This document shows positions 16,550 through 24,537 of a DNA stretch of 64,000 bases, piece after piece. Each line of letters starts with the position of its first letter. Positions within the stretch are counted from its first letter, which is position 1. Both the position numbers and the translations under genes were made by a program. The notes under the pieces are model-generated. The model did no database searches and was not told where the DNA came from. It saw nothing but the letters and a program-made list of their open reading frames with translations. The stretch lies in contig JALSOH010000006.1 in assembly GCA_026986575.1 (NCBI GenBank), positions 372,001 through 436,000 on the forward strand. Reading direction: 5' to 3'. Source of the DNA: Thermoproteota archaeon (GTDB taxonomy: Archaea; Korarchaeota; Korarchaeia; Korarchaeales; Korarchaeaceae).

Positions 16550-18505
16550 ATGCATAGAATGGGTAAGATCGCAGCGACCGTCCTTCTTATGCTCACATTA
16601 CTGGCGCCTCTAACCTCTGAGGCCTCTAACAGGAGCAGAGCATTCACCAGAGTTCCAGCAGTATATCAGACACCGGAAGGAATATCGATGGGTTCATTGG
16701 GAAACTTAACCGTCGAGGTCGAGCCTGGAGAGGGCTATGTTTACTTCTCCGCTGATCCTCTAACCCAGATAGACACTCAAGGGGCAGCCAGAACTGCTGC
16801 CTTGGTCGCTAGCTACACCTTAGGCAGGGATCCCCTTTCCTACAACTTCTACTATCGGTTGGAGTCCGATAGCATGATAATAGGTGGACCTAGCGCGGGG
16901 GCGGCCATGACCGTAGCTACGATAGCCGCTCTGCTGGGAAAGGAAGTCAGGCAGGATGTCGTGATGACGGGAATGGTGAACCCCGATGGGACGGTGGGGC
17001 CGGTGGGGGGTATACCGGAGAAGCTGGAAGCTGCCGCTAAGGGCGGAGCTAGGGTGTTCTTGGTTCCTGCAGGTCAGAGGGTAGTCGAGAGGACCGTGCC
17101 CAAGCAGGTGAAGATAGGGCCCCTCATAATGACTACCGTGGAGAAGGAGAAGGTGGACCTCGCCGAACTAGGGAAGAAACTAGGAGTGGAGGTCAAGGAG
17201 GTGAGCACAATCGCTGACGCTGCGCGCTACATGATCGGTATAGAGCTGGAGCGCCCAACCGCTAAGGAACCGACCCTCCCGAAGGAGCTCAAAGCGGTGA
17301 TAGAGAGGTGGGTAGATCACTATCTGAAGGAAAGCGAGTCCATAAGGGAGTGGGTGGAGGCGAACCTCAGCAAGCTTAGCTACATGGCTAGGAACGCGGT
17401 CGAGAAGGTTCTGGCATTATCGGAGGAGCTGTCGAACAAGGCCAAGAAGGAGTTGACGAGCGGACTGTATTATACAGCCTCGAGCTCAGCCTTCCAGTCT
17501 ACCTTCGAGGCCGAGTACGCGAGGTCCCTCGTCTACTTCGCCATATCTGGTCCCAAATCCATCGATCTTATAGCTGAGAGGGTGAGTGACAGGATAGATT
17601 CAGTCGGAAGTAAACTGAATGGGACGAGACCCAGCAGCCTGAGCTCTTTGGAGGCGTTGATAGCCGCCAAGACCCGTTACTACATGGCTAGAGACGCCCT
17701 CTCCAGAGCGACCCTGCTGGCATCCAAGAAAGTGTATTTCGACTCCACGGACTGGGGCGCCCTCCACTGGTTGTCCTACGCGTACTGGAGGGCGGAAACG
17801 GCTGAGACTTGGACATGGCTCTTCGGAGTGGGTAAGGGAGAGACAGTGCCGGAATCACGCTTGAGGAAAGTGGCTTCGGTCATGCTATACGAGGCGGAGA
17901 GCGTGGTATCATATGCGGTCAGCCTACTGCAGGACATTGGAGCCACATCCGATCTGCTCAACGAGGCCTCTGATGATCTCGATAGGGCAGGAGCTGCATT
18001 CTCTTCTGGAGACCTGTACGGGAGCTTGGGCCTGACCACCAGCGCCTTGGCGAAGGCGACGGCATCGATACACCAATGGTTCACCAGCGACCCCGAGGCC
18101 GTCCGGGATGCCCTCAGGAAGATGAGCTACTCCTCGATAAACGAACTACTTCGCAAGGGCATAATCCCCGTATTGGCATTAAGCTATGCGGAGACTGCCA
18201 AGATCTATGAGAGGTCAGGGAACCAATTTGATTCGATAGTCTACTTCGAGCTGAGCTCGGCTCACGCCCACATGCTGTCCTTGCTTACCTTGGCGGGTGG
18301 CCAGCCCAAGCAGACCCTTACCACGACGCCTACCGCAACGGGATCAGAGCTCCCCGCAACAACGCCCACCACGGTGATTGTCACAGTACCCCGAACTGTG
18401 ACATCGACCCCAGAGAGAACGGGCCTCCCCACTTCCCAGATGGTTCTGCTACTCGGGGCCCTCCTCATAGGGCTCCTCGCTGGCTACCTACTAGGTAAGC
18501 GATAA
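16550..18505 (+). CDS. Secreted, membrane-anchored Lon-like (S16) serine protease
   Basis: I choose the ATG at 16550, five bases after GGTGA; upstream in-frame TTG at 16532 is less likely. The 651-residue product has a signal sequence (IAATVLLMLTLLAPLTSEAS), then a Lon-type peptidase domain (about 30-240). The catalytic Ser lies in IIGGPSAGAAMTVA, and GTVGPVGGIPEKLEAAAKGG contains the catalytic Lys. A long helical domain follows, then a Thr/Pro-rich stalk and a C-terminal membrane helix (VLLLGALLIGLLAGYLLG). This matches the archaeal extracytoplasmic Lon-like family without an AAA+ domain, so it is ATP-independent and probably faces the outside. Confidence 0.88.
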   Translation: MHRMGKIAATVLLMLTLLAPLTSEASNRSRAFTRVPAVYQTPEGISMGSLGNLTVEVEPGEGYVYFSADPLTQIDTQGAARTAALVASYTLGRDPLSYNFYYRLESDSMIIGGPSAGAAMTVATIAALLGKEVRQDVVMTGMVNPDGTVGPVGGIPEKLEAAAKGGARVFLVPAGQRVVERTVPKQVKIGPLIMTTVEKEKVDLAELGKKLGVEVKEVSTIADAARYMIGIELERPTAKEPTLPKELKAVIERWVDHYLKESESIREWVEANLSKLSYMARNAVEKVLALSEELSNKAKKELTSGLYYTASSSAFQSTFEAEYARSLVYFAISGPKSIDLIAERVSDRIDSVGSKLNGTRPSSLSSLEALIAAKTRYYMARDALSRATLLASKKVYFDSTDWGALHWLSYAYWRAETAETWTWLFGVGKGETVPESRLRKVASVMLYEAESVVSYAVSLLQDIGATSDLLNEASDDLDRAGAAFSSGDLYGSLGLTTSALAKATASIHQWFTSDPEAVRDALRKMSYSSINELLRKGIIPVLALSYAETAKIYERSGNQFDSIVYFELSSAHAHMLSLLTLAGGQPKQTLTTTPTATGSELPATTPTTVIVTVPRTVTSTPERTGLPTSQMVLLLGALLIGLLAGYLLGKR

Positions 18506-18561
18506 GGGCGCATTACATCTTCCTCTCACCCATTTTATCCCTTCAGCACCGGACACACCTG

Positions 18562-18777
18562 ATGGCAACTCTAATAGATGACCTTGTGGAGTATAGGAGA
18601 GGCAGGAACTGGCTGAAGAGGAACGCTCCCTTGCTCAGGATGAGTTATAGAGGTAAGTATGTGGCGGTACTTGGGAACAGGGTCGTGGACAGCGACGAGG
18701 ACAGGTACAACCTCCTACAGAGACTCTGGTCTAGGGGACTCTATCCTGGACCTGTTATAATTCATCTCGTAGATTGA
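18562..18777 (+). CDS. DUF5678-like small protein
   Basis: A 71-residue protein with the pattern LRMSYRGKYVAVLGNRVVDSDED followed by a short helix and a final strand (PGPVIIHLVD), which matches the archaeal/bacterial DUF5678 family of small proteins of unknown function, often near toxin-antitoxin-like genes. The start ATG at 18562 lies 57 bases after the protease gene. About 190 bases without a gene follow, containing only a TATA-like GGGTTAAAAG before potD. Confidence 0.7.
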   Translation: MATLIDDLVEYRRGRNWLKRNAPLLRMSYRGKYVAVLGNRVVDSDEDRYNLLQRLWSRGLYPGPVIIHLVD

Positions 18778-18963
18778 AGCCGTTTCCCAGCTATTTGAGG
18801 TCCACTGAATCACCTCGATCACTGATAAGCCTGAACAGATCACCATACAGGTTACTCCCTTAGGGACCCCTATTCAGTTAAAGAAAAATCCTAACCTTCC
18901 GGTGAAGTTCGATGGGAAGTAAGGGTTAAAAGCAAGCCGAATTAGGCCAGTTTAGGGTTCATC

Positions 18964-20190
18964 ATGACGAGCCGAAGGGAATTTTTGAAGATAGCGATAG
19001 CCGGTGTTGCCGGCCTTGTTGTCGGCGGAGCGGCCGGCTGGTCGCTTAGAGGACCAGGAATAAGCCCCGAGAAGATAGCTGAGTATGAGAAGGAGATAGA
19101 GAAGCTCAGGAAGCAGCTCGCGGAGAAAGGTGTGGTGACCACCACCGTGACGAAGACGATATCAGCGATGCCCAAGCATGAAGGTGCTTTGCATGTTTAC
19201 AACTGGTCCTATTACATTCAAGAAGCTTTGCTTGACATATTCGCTCAAGAGACAGGCATACCGAGAGATAAGATAGTCTACGATGTGTTCGAAGACCCGG
19301 CCGAGCCCTTCGCCAAGCTCGAGGCTGGTGGTAGCGGCTACGATGTGATAGTCCTTCCTGACAACGACGCGGCCCTCGCCATAAGGAGGGGGTATGTAAG
19401 GAAGCTGGATAAGTCCCTCATACCAAACGCCAAGTTCATGGATCCGAACTTCCTGAACCCACCGTTCGATCCCGGCAACAAGTACAGCTTCGTGTACATG
19501 TGGGGTACCACAGGTTACTCTTGGAGGAACGACCTCTGCCCTGAGGGGGTTAAGACGGTAAAGCAGATATTCGATCCCAATTACGGATTCCTCGAGAAGT
19601 ACAAGAAGAAGATAACCATGCTTCAAGAGGCTATAGAGGTTGTTCTCTCGGCCAAGGCCTATTTAGGCAAGGATCCCAACGACTGGAGCAATAGGACGAT
19701 GGAGGAAGTGAAGGAGGTCCTCATAAAGCAGAAGCCCTACCTCGCAGCCTATGCTGGTACCAGCGAGTACTTCCAAGGACTGGCTAATGGAAGTATATAC
19801 GTGGCTCACGCATATAACGGTGATATAGCAGTCTTTAAGGAGGAGGAACACCCGGAGCTTGCCGATAAGATAAGCTATGGCATACCTGAGGAGGGTGGAA
19901 CCAAGTGGACCGACAACCTCCTAATACCAAAGGACGCCCCGCATCCCATCGCCGCCCACCTGTTCATAAACTTCCTGCTCGACCCAGCAGTCGCGGCCGT
20001 TAACTCGAACTATATAAAATACGCGAACCCCGTGAAGGCATCTCAGCCACTCATGGAGGAGGATGTGCTCAAAGATCCGATAGTGTACCCGCCTGAGGAT
20101 GTGCAGAAGAGGCTGTGGTTCGTGCCAGTACTCACTGACGAACAGAAGGCCAAATTAAATGAGGTGTGGGAGGAGGTCCAGGCGGCTTAG
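18964..20190 (+). CDS. potD: Polyamine-type ABC transporter substrate-binding protein with Tat signal
   Basis: A 408-residue extracytoplasmic binding protein of the spermidine/putrescine (PotD/PotF) family. The twin-arginine motif SRREFLK plus a hydrophobic stretch (IAIAGVAGLVVGGAAG) indicates Tat export with membrane retention. Mature-protein features are LHVYNWSYYIQEALLDIF, GYDVIVLPDND, SFVYMWGTTGYSWRND and a C-terminal YPPEDVQKRLWFV. It lies on the opposite strand from potABC, with the saccharopine-dehydrogenase-like gene between, and its end overlaps that gene by 4 bases. Substrate specificity (putrescine, spermidine or another cation) cannot be read. Confidence 0.88.
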   Translation: MTSRREFLKIAIAGVAGLVVGGAAGWSLRGPGISPEKIAEYEKEIEKLRKQLAEKGVVTTTVTKTISAMPKHEGALHVYNWSYYIQEALLDIFAQETGIPRDKIVYDVFEDPAEPFAKLEAGGSGYDVIVLPDNDAALAIRRGYVRKLDKSLIPNAKFMDPNFLNPPFDPGNKYSFVYMWGTTGYSWRNDLCPEGVKTVKQIFDPNYGFLEKYKKKITMLQEAIEVVLSAKAYLGKDPNDWSNRTMEEVKEVLIKQKPYLAAYAGTSEYFQGLANGSIYVAHAYNGDIAVFKEEEHPELADKISYGIPEEGGTKWTDNLLIPKDAPHPIAAHLFINFLLDPAVAAVNSNYIKYANPVKASQPLMEEDVLKDPIVYPPEDVQKRLWFVPVLTDEQKAKLNEVWEEVQAA

Positions 20191-21395
20191 AGGAGTCTCT
20201 CCTCCTCCACGAATATCTTCATTCCCCTCTTTTTCAGCTCCTCGAAGAACGGCAGGGGTTCTATTACCTCCTCTGGGTGCTTCACACCCACGGCCTTAAT
20301 CTTGCCAGTGGCCATCCACTGGACCGTTATCGAGGTCGGCGTTCCGACGGTCACGGCCTGCGCGCTCAGGTTCCACTTCTTGTGCCACTCAGTATGTATG
20401 TCAACGGTGATCCTGACCCTCTTACCTCCTTTCTCACCCTCAGCTATGACCCTCATAACGTCGTAGTCGTTGGGAGGTATCTCCTTACCCTCCAGAGTTT
20501 CCATGACCAGCTTCCTCACCAGATCCCTAGGCACGATTTCAACGTCGCCTACCTTCACTGAGGTCTTCTTGGTGAGTCCCAGATCCGTGAGCAGCTTATA
20601 CTTGAGGAACAGGTCGTCGGGGAACGATATTCTGTAATCCACGAACTTCAGGCCCTTGTGTTTGAACACCTCGCCTACAGTCCAGACCTCAGGGTGCTCG
20701 ATATAGTACATCTTTTGTCTGCCCACTGGCTCGGGGAAGTCCATGACCTCGTAATCCCTGACCGGCTCCACCAGCTTGATTTCCCCGTTCTCCCAAACCT
20801 CCACCGGGTCCATGAACTCGTCGAATATGCAGTCTAGGGAGTAGGGAACGGGGAGCGGTATCCCGAGTTTGTCGTAGTCGTTGAAGTCTACCCATCCCTC
20901 TCTGAGTAGGATCTTCTCGACCCTGTCGAGCAGCTCGACCGCGTATCTAGCCTCCACATTTATCATCCCGGGACATCCGCCCATGCCCGGAATGGCGAGT
21001 AAGCCCGCCTTCCTGTAATCTTCGTCCATTTCCAGCTGCTTCTTCAGTATGGGGACCTCGCTACCCAGATCGGTGTAGTGCACGCCGGCCTTGAGGGCCG
21101 CCTGCATCACTTGGGGTATGAAATAGTAGATTATCCCGTTGACCACGACGTCGGCTCCCTCGAGGAGTTTAGCGGTCTCTTCAACGTTTCTTACATCAAC
21201 TCTGGCATATTCGAGCTTCTTTCTGGTAGTGAACTTCTTTGCATCTTCTACAACGGCCTTCGCCCTCTCCTCGTAGAGGTCAGCTACCAGTATCTCGTCC
21301 ACGTGAGGGCTTACCTCATCATCCGCAAGATCGTAGACTATCGCCGGAGCTACGACCCCAGCTCCCAAAACTACAACGCGAACCAATCGATTCAC
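20187..21395 (-). CDS. Saccharopine dehydrogenase-like oxidoreductase
   Basis: The protein is 402 residues from the GTG at 21395; a TTG at 21386 behind GGTGA is an alternative, and a TATA-like TTTTTATATTT lies about 25 bases upstream. The Rossmann fold starts VRVVVLGAGVVAPAIVYDLA. GADVVVNGIIYYFIPQVMQAALKAGVHYTDLGSEV and GMGGCPGMINVEARYA fit the saccharopine dehydrogenase / carboxynorspermidine synthase family (NAD(P)-dependent C-N bond formation or cleavage). Its position between potD and potABC suggests a role in metabolism of the imported amine, for example carboxynorspermidine-type or lysine-type chemistry. That link is inference. Confidence 0.78.
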   Translation of the reverse strand: MNRLVRVVVLGAGVVAPAIVYDLADDEVSPHVDEILVADLYEERAKAVVEDAKKFTTRKKLEYARVDVRNVEETAKLLEGADVVVNGIIYYFIPQVMQAALKAGVHYTDLGSEVPILKKQLEMDEDYRKAGLLAIPGMGGCPGMINVEARYAVELLDRVEKILLREGWVDFNDYDKLGIPLPVPYSLDCIFDEFMDPVEVWENGEIKLVEPVRDYEVMDFPEPVGRQKMYYIEHPEVWTVGEVFKHKGLKFVDYRISFPDDLFLKYKLLTDLGLTKKTSVKVGDVEIVPRDLVRKLVMETLEGKEIPPNDYDVMRVIAEGEKGGKRVRITVDIHTEWHKKWNLSAQAVTVGTPTSITVQWMATGKIKAVGVKHPEEVIEPLPFFEELKKRGMKIFVEEERLL

Positions 21396-21574
21396 CCCAA
21401 AGGAGGAAGAGGGGGAAATATAAAAACCCTTCGAATAAAGGGCCATGAATGTCTAGTTATTTTATTAACATTGGCGATAGAAGTAACTATCTTTGTGAAC
21501 TTAGTCCATTATAAATAAATTAGTTGCGTAAGATTCGACTTGTAAAGATTGCAGATGAGCTCGTGGGGATCCTT

Positions 21575-21650
21575 TCAAGCCCCCCTGGGGGGGAAGAGGG
21601 CTTATCCGACAAAAATCGGATCTATGACGCCCGATTTTATCCTCAAGTAT
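21575..21650. other. Structured intergenic element with competing hairpins
   Basis: In the 287-base gap between potC and the saccharopine-dehydrogenase-like gene there is a run of inverted repeats: AAGCCC..GGGCTT enclosing a C6/G7 palindrome, TCCGA-caaaaa-TCGGA, and AAAATCGG pairing alternatively with CCGATTTT further on. The second and third pairings share TCGG and exclude each other. It could be a leader regulating the downstream minus-strand gene or simply a 3' processing structure. No known riboswitch consensus was recognised. Confidence 0.35.
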
Positions 21651-21656
21651 ATTTAC

Positions 21657-21682
21657 TAAAAAGGGCAGAAAAGAGGGAAAAA
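21657..21682 (-). terminator. Oligo-T tract after potC, probable archaeal terminator
   Basis: Immediately after the potC stop codon, the minus strand reads TTTTTCCCTCTTTTC followed by CCCTTTTTAG. Archaeal RNA polymerase terminates at such oligo-T tracts without a required hairpin. Confidence 0.4.
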
Positions 21683-22465
21683 TTACTGCTTCTCCATGGT
21701 CAGCTTCGCGTAAATGTAGGCGATTGTCATAGAGATAGCCATGATAACAGTGGTCAGAGCGTTGAGCTCAGGACCGACGCCTCCTCTAGCCGATTGAGAC
21801 CATATTATGAGGGGCAATGTCTGGAAGCCGGGGCCTGTGGTGAACGCGGTCTTTATGAAGTCGTCGAAGGAGAGGGTGAACGCTATCAGAGCTGCCGCTA
21901 TGATGCCGGGCATGGAAAGGGGCAGGGTTATCTTGAGGAATGTCTGAACCTCATTCGCTCCCAAGGTGAGTGAAGCCTCCTCAAGCGATCTGTCGAAGCC
22001 CGCGAGCCTTGCCCTCACCACGACGTAGACGAAGGATATGTCGAAGGCTATGTGACCCAGCAGAACGGTTAGCCAGCCTAGGTCATAGCCGGAGAACTTG
22101 TAGAAGAGGAGTAGAGAGAGTGCCTCCGCTATCTCAGGGATTATTATAGGGACATAGAGCAGGCTGTCTATGGCACCTTTCCCTCCTATATCCAGCCTCA
22201 CCATTCCATAGGCTGCCAAAGTACCCAGAAACAGGGAGACAAGCGTGGTGATCACGGCAACATTAAGGCTGTTGTAGAAAGCCACCCACACGACCTTGTC
22301 CCCCAGTAAGACCTGATACCACTTGAGGGAGAAGCCAGTGAACTGCCCCAACGTTCTGGACTCGTTGAACGAGAATATGATAACTATTATGATCGGCACA
22401 TAGAGGAAGGCGTAGACAAATGCCGAGTAGAGGCCCATCAACTTGTCCCTCAGGCTCATGCTCAT
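21683..22465 (-). CDS. potC: Polyamine-type ABC transporter permease (PotC)
   Basis: A 260-residue permease with six membrane segments and the EAA loop EEASLTLGANEVQTFLKITLPLSMPGI, the site that contacts the ATPase. It starts at an ATG overlapping the end of potB by 4 bases (an ATG two codons later is also possible). With PotA, PotB and PotD it completes a type I importer for spermidine/putrescine-like substrates. Confidence 0.9.
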   Translation of the reverse strand: MSMSLRDKLMGLYSAFVYAFLYVPIIIVIIFSFNESRTLGQFTGFSLKWYQVLLGDKVVWVAFYNSLNVAVITTLVSLFLGTLAAYGMVRLDIGGKGAIDSLLYVPIIIPEIAEALSLLLFYKFSGYDLGWLTVLLGHIAFDISFVYVVVRARLAGFDRSLEEASLTLGANEVQTFLKITLPLSMPGIIAAALIAFTLSFDDFIKTAFTTGPGFQTLPLIIWSQSARGGVGPELNALTTVIMAISMTIAYIYAKLTMEKQ

Positions 22466-23289
22466 ATCTCCAACTCACCTACCTTCCTCATGTAGATGAT
22501 CAGGGTGATCAGGACTACTGCTATGTACAGTATGGAGAGAGCAGCGCCGCGCCACCAGTTGTGGAACTTGAGGAAGAGGTCCCAAGTGAGGGTACCTATG
22601 GTAGTGACGCTCACGCCGCCGAGCATTGAGGGAACTACGAACTCTCCTATGGCTGGGACGAACACGAGGATTGTTCCAGAGGCTATACCGGGCTTTGAGA
22701 GAGGTAAGGTAACCTTAAGGAATGTCTTGAACGGGGAGGCACCCAAAGTGTAGGACGCCTCTAGTAGGGACTTATCCAGCTTCTCCAAGTTAGCGTAGAG
22801 CGGCAGCACCATGAAAGGAAGATAGTCGTAGATCATGCCTATCACGACCGCCTCGTAAGTGAACATCATCTTCATCATTGTGAAGATGTTCATTAGGGCG
22901 TAGGTCCTGAGCAGGAAGTCGACCCAATAAGGGACCATGACGCTGACCACGAGGAGGTTCTTCCACTTCTTCGGCGCCTTGACCGCTATGAAGTAAGCTA
23001 CGGGGTAGGCCATTAATATGCTACCCACTGTAGTTATCGCCGCCAGAATCACAGAATTGTAGAAGACCTTCAGGTAGACCCACCTAAGGGCCTGCTGGTA
23101 ATATTTGATGGTGAGCTCCCAAGTGATCACGCCCCTCCTCCCTATGAAGCCGAAACTGTAGAGTATGGTGATTATGAAGGGGGCGAAGAAGTAAACGGCC
23201 AAGTAGATCAGCGGAGGGCCGAGCACCAGCAGGGCCACGAGGAGCTTGTATTTCCTCACAAAGTCTATGAGGGACTCCATCCACGACAT
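22462..23289 (-). CDS. potB: Polyamine-type ABC transporter permease (PotB)
   Basis: A permease of 275 residues with six membrane segments and the EAA loop LEASYTLGASPFKTFLKVTL. I place the start at the ATG at 23289, which overlaps the potA stop region; an earlier ATG at 23328 lies inside potA. Second gene of the potABC operon. Confidence 0.9.
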   Translation of the reverse strand: MSWMESLIDFVRKYKLLVALLVLGPPLIYLAVYFFAPFIITILYSFGFIGRRGVITWELTIKYYQQALRWVYLKVFYNSVILAAITTVGSILMAYPVAYFIAVKAPKKWKNLLVVSVMVPYWVDFLLRTYALMNIFTMMKMMFTYEAVVIGMIYDYLPFMVLPLYANLEKLDKSLLEASYTLGASPFKTFLKVTLPLSKPGIASGTILVFVPAIGEFVVPSMLGGVSVTTIGTLTWDLFLKFHNWWRGAALSILYIAVVLITLIIYMRKVGELEI

Positions 23290-23290
23290 G

Positions 23291-24400
23291 CTACTCGGCC
23301 TCCAGCTCGAAAACCCCAGCCTCATCACCAGAATCCCAGCCTATCCTGATAGCCTCGCCCTCCCTGAGCTTCCTTGCCTCTGGGTGAGTGGCCGGGACGT
23401 TCACCTTGACCTCGGTGTCATCCAGCGCGACCATGACTATCAGGACATCTCCCTTGTACACTATCTCCCTTATCTTACCCTCGAATTTGTTATCAGCTCC
23501 CTCAGCCGTCTTACCAACCCTTATTCTCTCGGGTCTGAGGCTCACTACGACCTTCTTACCGCTCTGGATGTCTGAAACCACCTTGACGACTCCGAAGCTC
23601 GTCTCAACAGCACCGTTTCTCAAAACCCCCTCGAAGAAATTGGCCTCTCCGATGAAGTTGGCGACAAACTTGGTTCTCGGCTTCTCGTAAACCTCGTAGG
23701 GTGTGCCCACCTGTTCGACCCTCCCCTCATGGATTACCGCTATCCTATCGGACATGACGAGGGCCTCTCCCTGATCATGGGTGACGTAGACGAACGTTGT
23801 GCCAACGGTCCTCTGAATCCTCTTGAGCTCCAGCATCATGTGCTGCCTTATCTTCAGGTCAAGGGCACCCAGCGGCTCATCCAAGAGTAGCACGGCTGGC
23901 TGAGTCACCAAGGCCCTAGCTATGGCAACTCTTTGCTGCTGACCACCTGAGAGCTGGCTCGGCTTCCTCTCCGCGAACATCTCGTGAGGCATCTTCACCA
24001 GCTCAAGAGCATCGTACACCCTCTTCTTTATCTCATCCTCAGGGAACTTTCTGAGCCTCAAACCGTAAGCTATGTTCTCGAAGACAGTCATGTGGGGGAA
24101 GAGGGCGAGGTGCTGGAAGACCATCCCTATGTTCCTCTTGTAGGGTGGGAGGTTCGTGACATCCTTCCCCTCGAGGATGACGACGCCCTCATCGGGCTTC
24201 TCGAGACCAGCGATTATCCTGAGGAGAGTAGTCTTCCCCGAGCCGCTAGGACCGAGCAGGGAGAAGAATTCATTCCTCTTTATCTCTATGTTGACATGAT
24301 CTGATGCCACAACCTTCCCGAACCGCTTAACGATGTTACGGAGAACGACCATATCCTCGACTTCGGAGGTGATATACTCAGCCTTCTCCATCATCTCCAT
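23291..24400 (-). CDS. potA: Polyamine-type ABC transporter ATPase (PotA)
   Basis: A 369-residue ATPase with Walker A GPSGSGKTTLLR, Q-loop GMVFQHLALFPHM, signature QLSGGQQQRVAIARAL, Walker B AVLLLDEPLGALD and the switch His in FVYVTHDQGEAL. A C-terminal TOBE domain follows (VVSLRPERIRVG). I choose the ATG at 24400 because a TATA-like AAATATAAG sits about 20 bases upstream, giving a near-leaderless start; an ATG at 24457 is possible but would lie upstream of that TATA box. First gene of the operon potA-potB-potC. Confidence 0.92.
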   Translation of the reverse strand: MEMMEKAEYITSEVEDMVVLRNIVKRFGKVVASDHVNIEIKRNEFFSLLGPSGSGKTTLLRIIAGLEKPDEGVVILEGKDVTNLPPYKRNIGMVFQHLALFPHMTVFENIAYGLRLRKFPEDEIKKRVYDALELVKMPHEMFAERKPSQLSGGQQQRVAIARALVTQPAVLLLDEPLGALDLKIRQHMMLELKRIQRTVGTTFVYVTHDQGEALVMSDRIAVIHEGRVEQVGTPYEVYEKPRTKFVANFIGEANFFEGVLRNGAVETSFGVVKVVSDIQSGKKVVVSLRPERIRVGKTAEGADNKFEGKIREIVYKGDVLIVMVALDDTEVKVNVPATHPEARKLREGEAIRIGWDSGDEAGVFELEAE

Positions 24401-24537
24401 CTCCGAGTCCCAACAGGGGCTTATATTTTGATTTTTCGGATGTCTGAGGCTCCGCACCTTCAGGAAAAAGAATTAACAGATATGCTCGAGCCAGTCACCG
24501 CAAAAATTTGGGGATTGGAGGGTTCAAGGAGAAGGCC

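Noticed and set aside
18778-18963. Small gene or RNA before potD
   Set aside because: No frame with start and ribosome-binding site and no clear structure; only a TATA-like element before potD.
21524-21973. Plus-strand ORF across the potC 3' end
   Set aside because: It is antisense to potC and has biased, shadow-like composition; potC is clearly real.
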